Source of the DNA: JBMNNU01 sp050942695
GTDB taxonomy: Bacteria > Chloroflexota > UBA6077
Direction: 5' to 3'
NCBI GenBank assembly: GCA_050942695.1
Contig: JBMNNU010000164.1
Location: 1-7,168 of the forward strand
Length of the DNA: 7,168 bases
Notes under the pieces: model-generated
The model's database searches: none
Seen by the model: only the letters and a program-made list of their open reading frames with translations
Told to the model about the DNA's origin: nothing
Shown here: one piece after another, positions 5,388-7,168 of the stretch
Numbering within the stretch: the first letter of the stretch is position 1
How the letters are laid out: every line of letters starts with the position of its first letter
Position numbers and translations under genes: made by a program

Positions 5388-7168
5388 ATGGAGACGATAG
5401 ATCGTGATGTTCCTGTTAGGCGGCAGCAGCCTGGTGGCTGCCTTGGATACTTAGTATTCTTTGCAGCTACGCTCTGGGTGCTGCTGTTCAGTTTTGGTAT
5501 ACAGGCAGGCGGTTGGCTGGTGGGTCAGATACTGCTTACCATCGACCAGCCATTTTCGCCTCTCACCAGGGTGATCATCACTTGGGTCAACGGTCTGATC
5601 CTGCTATTTGTGGTAGCCCCACTGGCGATCTTTACCCGTTCGCCGGGTAGGCGAGCGGCATATCGATCCTGGACTCTGGCTTCCCTTGCGCTCTTCCCTC
5701 TTGGTCTCGTCCGCTTCGTGCCGGAAACCCAGACGCAAGCCGCGGCCGCGGCTCAGATCGGGGTGAGCCTGTCCCTGGTCGCCATCCTCGCCCTCCTTGC
5801 GCGGCGTCGCGGCCACGGCGCCGAACTATCGTGGCCAGTAACAGTGGCAGCGATAGCCATCGTTCCCATCCTCCTGCTGCCCTGGTTGGCCCTGGGAGCC
5901 CTGGGCTCCCCGTTGGACAGCTTGCTGAACCTGCTGGCAGGGTTGAGCCTGGGGATGCTGGCGGGGTTGCTGCTAGACGGTTTCCTAGTCGCCCCCCTGG
6001 TAGCTCACTCCAGAGGCATCGGCAGAGACACCGCTTTCGGCGGGCTTTCAACCGTAGTTGCATTGGCCATCCTGGCTGCTGGCTTCGGCTTCGGAGGCTC
6101 TCAACTGCTGCTGCTGGGCGCAATTCCGCTACTAGGCTTCGCCGCGATGGCGTTTGCTCTCTATGTAGCTACACCTGAAAGACCCTACGGCCATGCGTGG
6201 CTGCCGCTGGCCGCCCTGCTCGGGTTAGTCGCCGCCGCACCATTGCTCTTCTTCGATCCCGACGAACTGACGCTGCTGTTGGGCATGGACGACATCCCAG
6301 GATGGGCGGCGCGTGCCACAGCGATATCTGCGCTCCTGGCACTGCTGGTGAGCCTGGTTATGATAATCATCCGCTTGCGTTGGGCAACTCTGCCTCCTCC
6401 ACGAATGCTCACCGCTTTAGCTGCGCCTGGTTGGGTCGCAGCCCTGCTGGTTTACTTCCTGGTCGGGCAACCAGGCTTCTATGGAGAACAGCTTTTCGTC
6501 ATCCTGAGAGACCAGCCGGATTTGACCCAGGCTTACTCTATCGCCGATCGCGACCAGCGGACACGGTACGTCTATGAAACCCTCGTCAACAACGCGGAGG
6601 CCAGCCAGTCGAGGGTGCGTGGCGTGTTGGACCGCTTCGGGATCGGCTACCGGCCATACTACCTCGTAAACGCCCTGGAGGTAGACGCAGGTCCTATAGC
6701 TCGGCTGTACCTCTCGCTCCAGCCGGAGGTAGACCGTGTGCTGGACAGTCCTCGACTGCGTCCGCTTCCCGAGCCGCCATCGGCCAGCACTGGAAGCGAA
6801 AGCCCACCGACTGGCCCGGCCTGGAGCGTTGCTGCTATCGGCGCAGACCGGGTGTGGAGCGAACTGGGGGTCACTGGCGCAGGTATCGTAGTGGGGCAAT
6901 CAGATTCCGGAGTTCAGGGTAGCCACCCCGATCTCCAGGGCGGCTACCGTGGCCAGAGCAACCAGAACGATTACCACTGGCTGGACCCTTGGAACGGCAC
7001 CACCTCGCCCACGGATATCAACGGCCACGGCACCTTCACCCTCGGCTCAGCGGTGGGAAGAAACGGCATCGGTGTAGCGCCTGGGGCTCAATGGATCGGG
7101 TGTGTGAACCTGGCCCGAAACCTCGGGAACCCTGCACGATATCTGGACTGCATGCAGTTCATGCTAGC
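5388..7168 (+). CDS. Polytopic membrane protein fused to an S8 (bacillopeptidase F-like) serine protease, partial at the right edge
   Basis: An open frame of 593 codons, without interruption, runs off the window. Residues 1-362 hold about 11 predicted membrane segments (near 19-40, 62-82, 94-111, 121-138, 150-170, 178-205, 219-236, 239-261, 270-289, 309-328, 344-361). Arg/His-rich turns at 83-93, 138-143, 207-213, 265-269 and 329-339 and an acidic loop at 290-302 predict N-in, C-out. Residues 380-457 resemble an I9-type propeptide (VYETLVNNAEASQSRV, YYLVNALEV). A Pro/Ser linker (459-478) leads to the subtilisin domain: VVGQSDSGV gives catalytic D506, NGHGT gives H547, then GVAPGAQWIGC and NPARYLDCMQFMLA, as in bacillopeptidase F-like proteases. 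The catalytic Ser is beyond the edge. The protease probably acts outside the membrane. No clear Shine-Dalgarno precedes the ATG at 5388, so the start is less certain; it is divergent from the permease genes. Confidence 0.88.
   Translation, partial: METIDRDVPVRRQQPGGCLGYLVFFAATLWVLLFSFGIQAGGWLVGQILLTIDQPFSPLTRVIITWVNGLILLFVVAPLAIFTRSPGRRAAYRSWTLASLALFPLGLVRFVPETQTQAAAAAQIGVSLSLVAILALLARRRGHGAELSWPVTVAAIAIVPILLLPWLALGALGSPLDSLLNLLAGLSLGMLAGLLLDGFLVAPLVAHSRGIGRDTAFGGLSTVVALAILAAGFGFGGSQLLLLGAIPLLGFAAMAFALYVATPERPYGHAWLPLAALLGLVAAAPLLFFDPDELTLLLGMDDIPGWAARATAISALLALLVSLVMIIIRLRWATLPPPRMLTALAAPGWVAALLVYFLVGQPGFYGEQLFVILRDQPDLTQAYSIADRDQRTRYVYETLVNNAEASQSRVRGVLDRFGIGYRPYYLVNALEVDAGPIARLYLSLQPEVDRVLDSPRLRPLPEPPSASTGSESPPTGPAWSVAAIGADRVWSELGVTGAGIVVGQSDSGVQGSHPDLQGGYRGQSNQNDYHWLDPWNGTTSPTDINGHGTFTLGSAVGRNGIGVAPGAQWIGCVNLARNLGNPARYLDCMQFML

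Noticed and set aside
5632..6899. Minus-strand open frames opposite the membrane protease
   Set aside because: The plus-strand frame is continuous and encodes recognisable membrane segments and an S8 domain; the antisense products are low-complexity and Arg/Gly/Pro-rich.
1..7168. CRISPR array, tRNA, rRNA or insertion sequence
   Set aside because: No regularly spaced repeats, tRNA T-loop signature, rRNA segment, transposase or terminal inverted repeats of an IS were seen.

Overview
The window looks like a piece of a GC-rich bacterial chromosome. The evidence is strong Shine-Dalgarno sequences before GTG and ATG starts, sigma70-type promoter candidates, and bacterial-type gene families. The mix of a tungsten aldehyde:ferredoxin oxidoreductase, a bacillopeptidase F-like subtilisin and a TAGGGGC-type extragenic palindrome suggests an anaerobic or facultative member of Chloroflexota or a similar phylum. 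That taxonomic guess is inference; no rRNA or other marker gene lies here.

Layout, left to right. (1) Positions 1-716, minus strand: the N-terminal 238 residues of a SufS-type cysteine desulfurase, which runs off the left edge. (2) 717-885: its leader, with a plausible promoter and four imperfect copies of a 9-nt tandem repeat that should lie in the 5' UTR. (3) 886-4803, minus strand, read right to left: an AzgA-like NCS2 purine permease, a perfect 32-bp palindrome in the gap, a tungsten-dependent AOR, and a small class II (FucA-like) aldolase whose GTG start overlaps the AOR stop. (4) About 4804-5387: a divergent intergenic region with small hairpins and a possible permease promoter, and otherwise nothing recognisable. 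(5) 5388-7168, plus strand: an unusual S8 peptidase with about 11 predicted N-terminal membrane segments, an I9-like propeptide region and the start of a subtilisin domain. It runs off the right edge before the catalytic serine.

How the genes may work together. The aldolase would release an aldehyde plus a three-carbon phosphate, and AOR oxidises aldehydes with ferredoxin as acceptor. Their overlap suggests coupled expression and perhaps one pathway. With a purine permease just upstream, one testable idea is salvage of 5'-deoxynucleoside by-products of S-adenosylmethionine chemistry (free adenine plus a 5-deoxypentose), but the enzymes that would make the aldolase substrate are not in the window. 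The cysteine desulfurase supplies sulfur for Fe-S clusters, which AOR needs, but it seems to have its own promoter. The membrane protease is divergent and probably unrelated to the rest.
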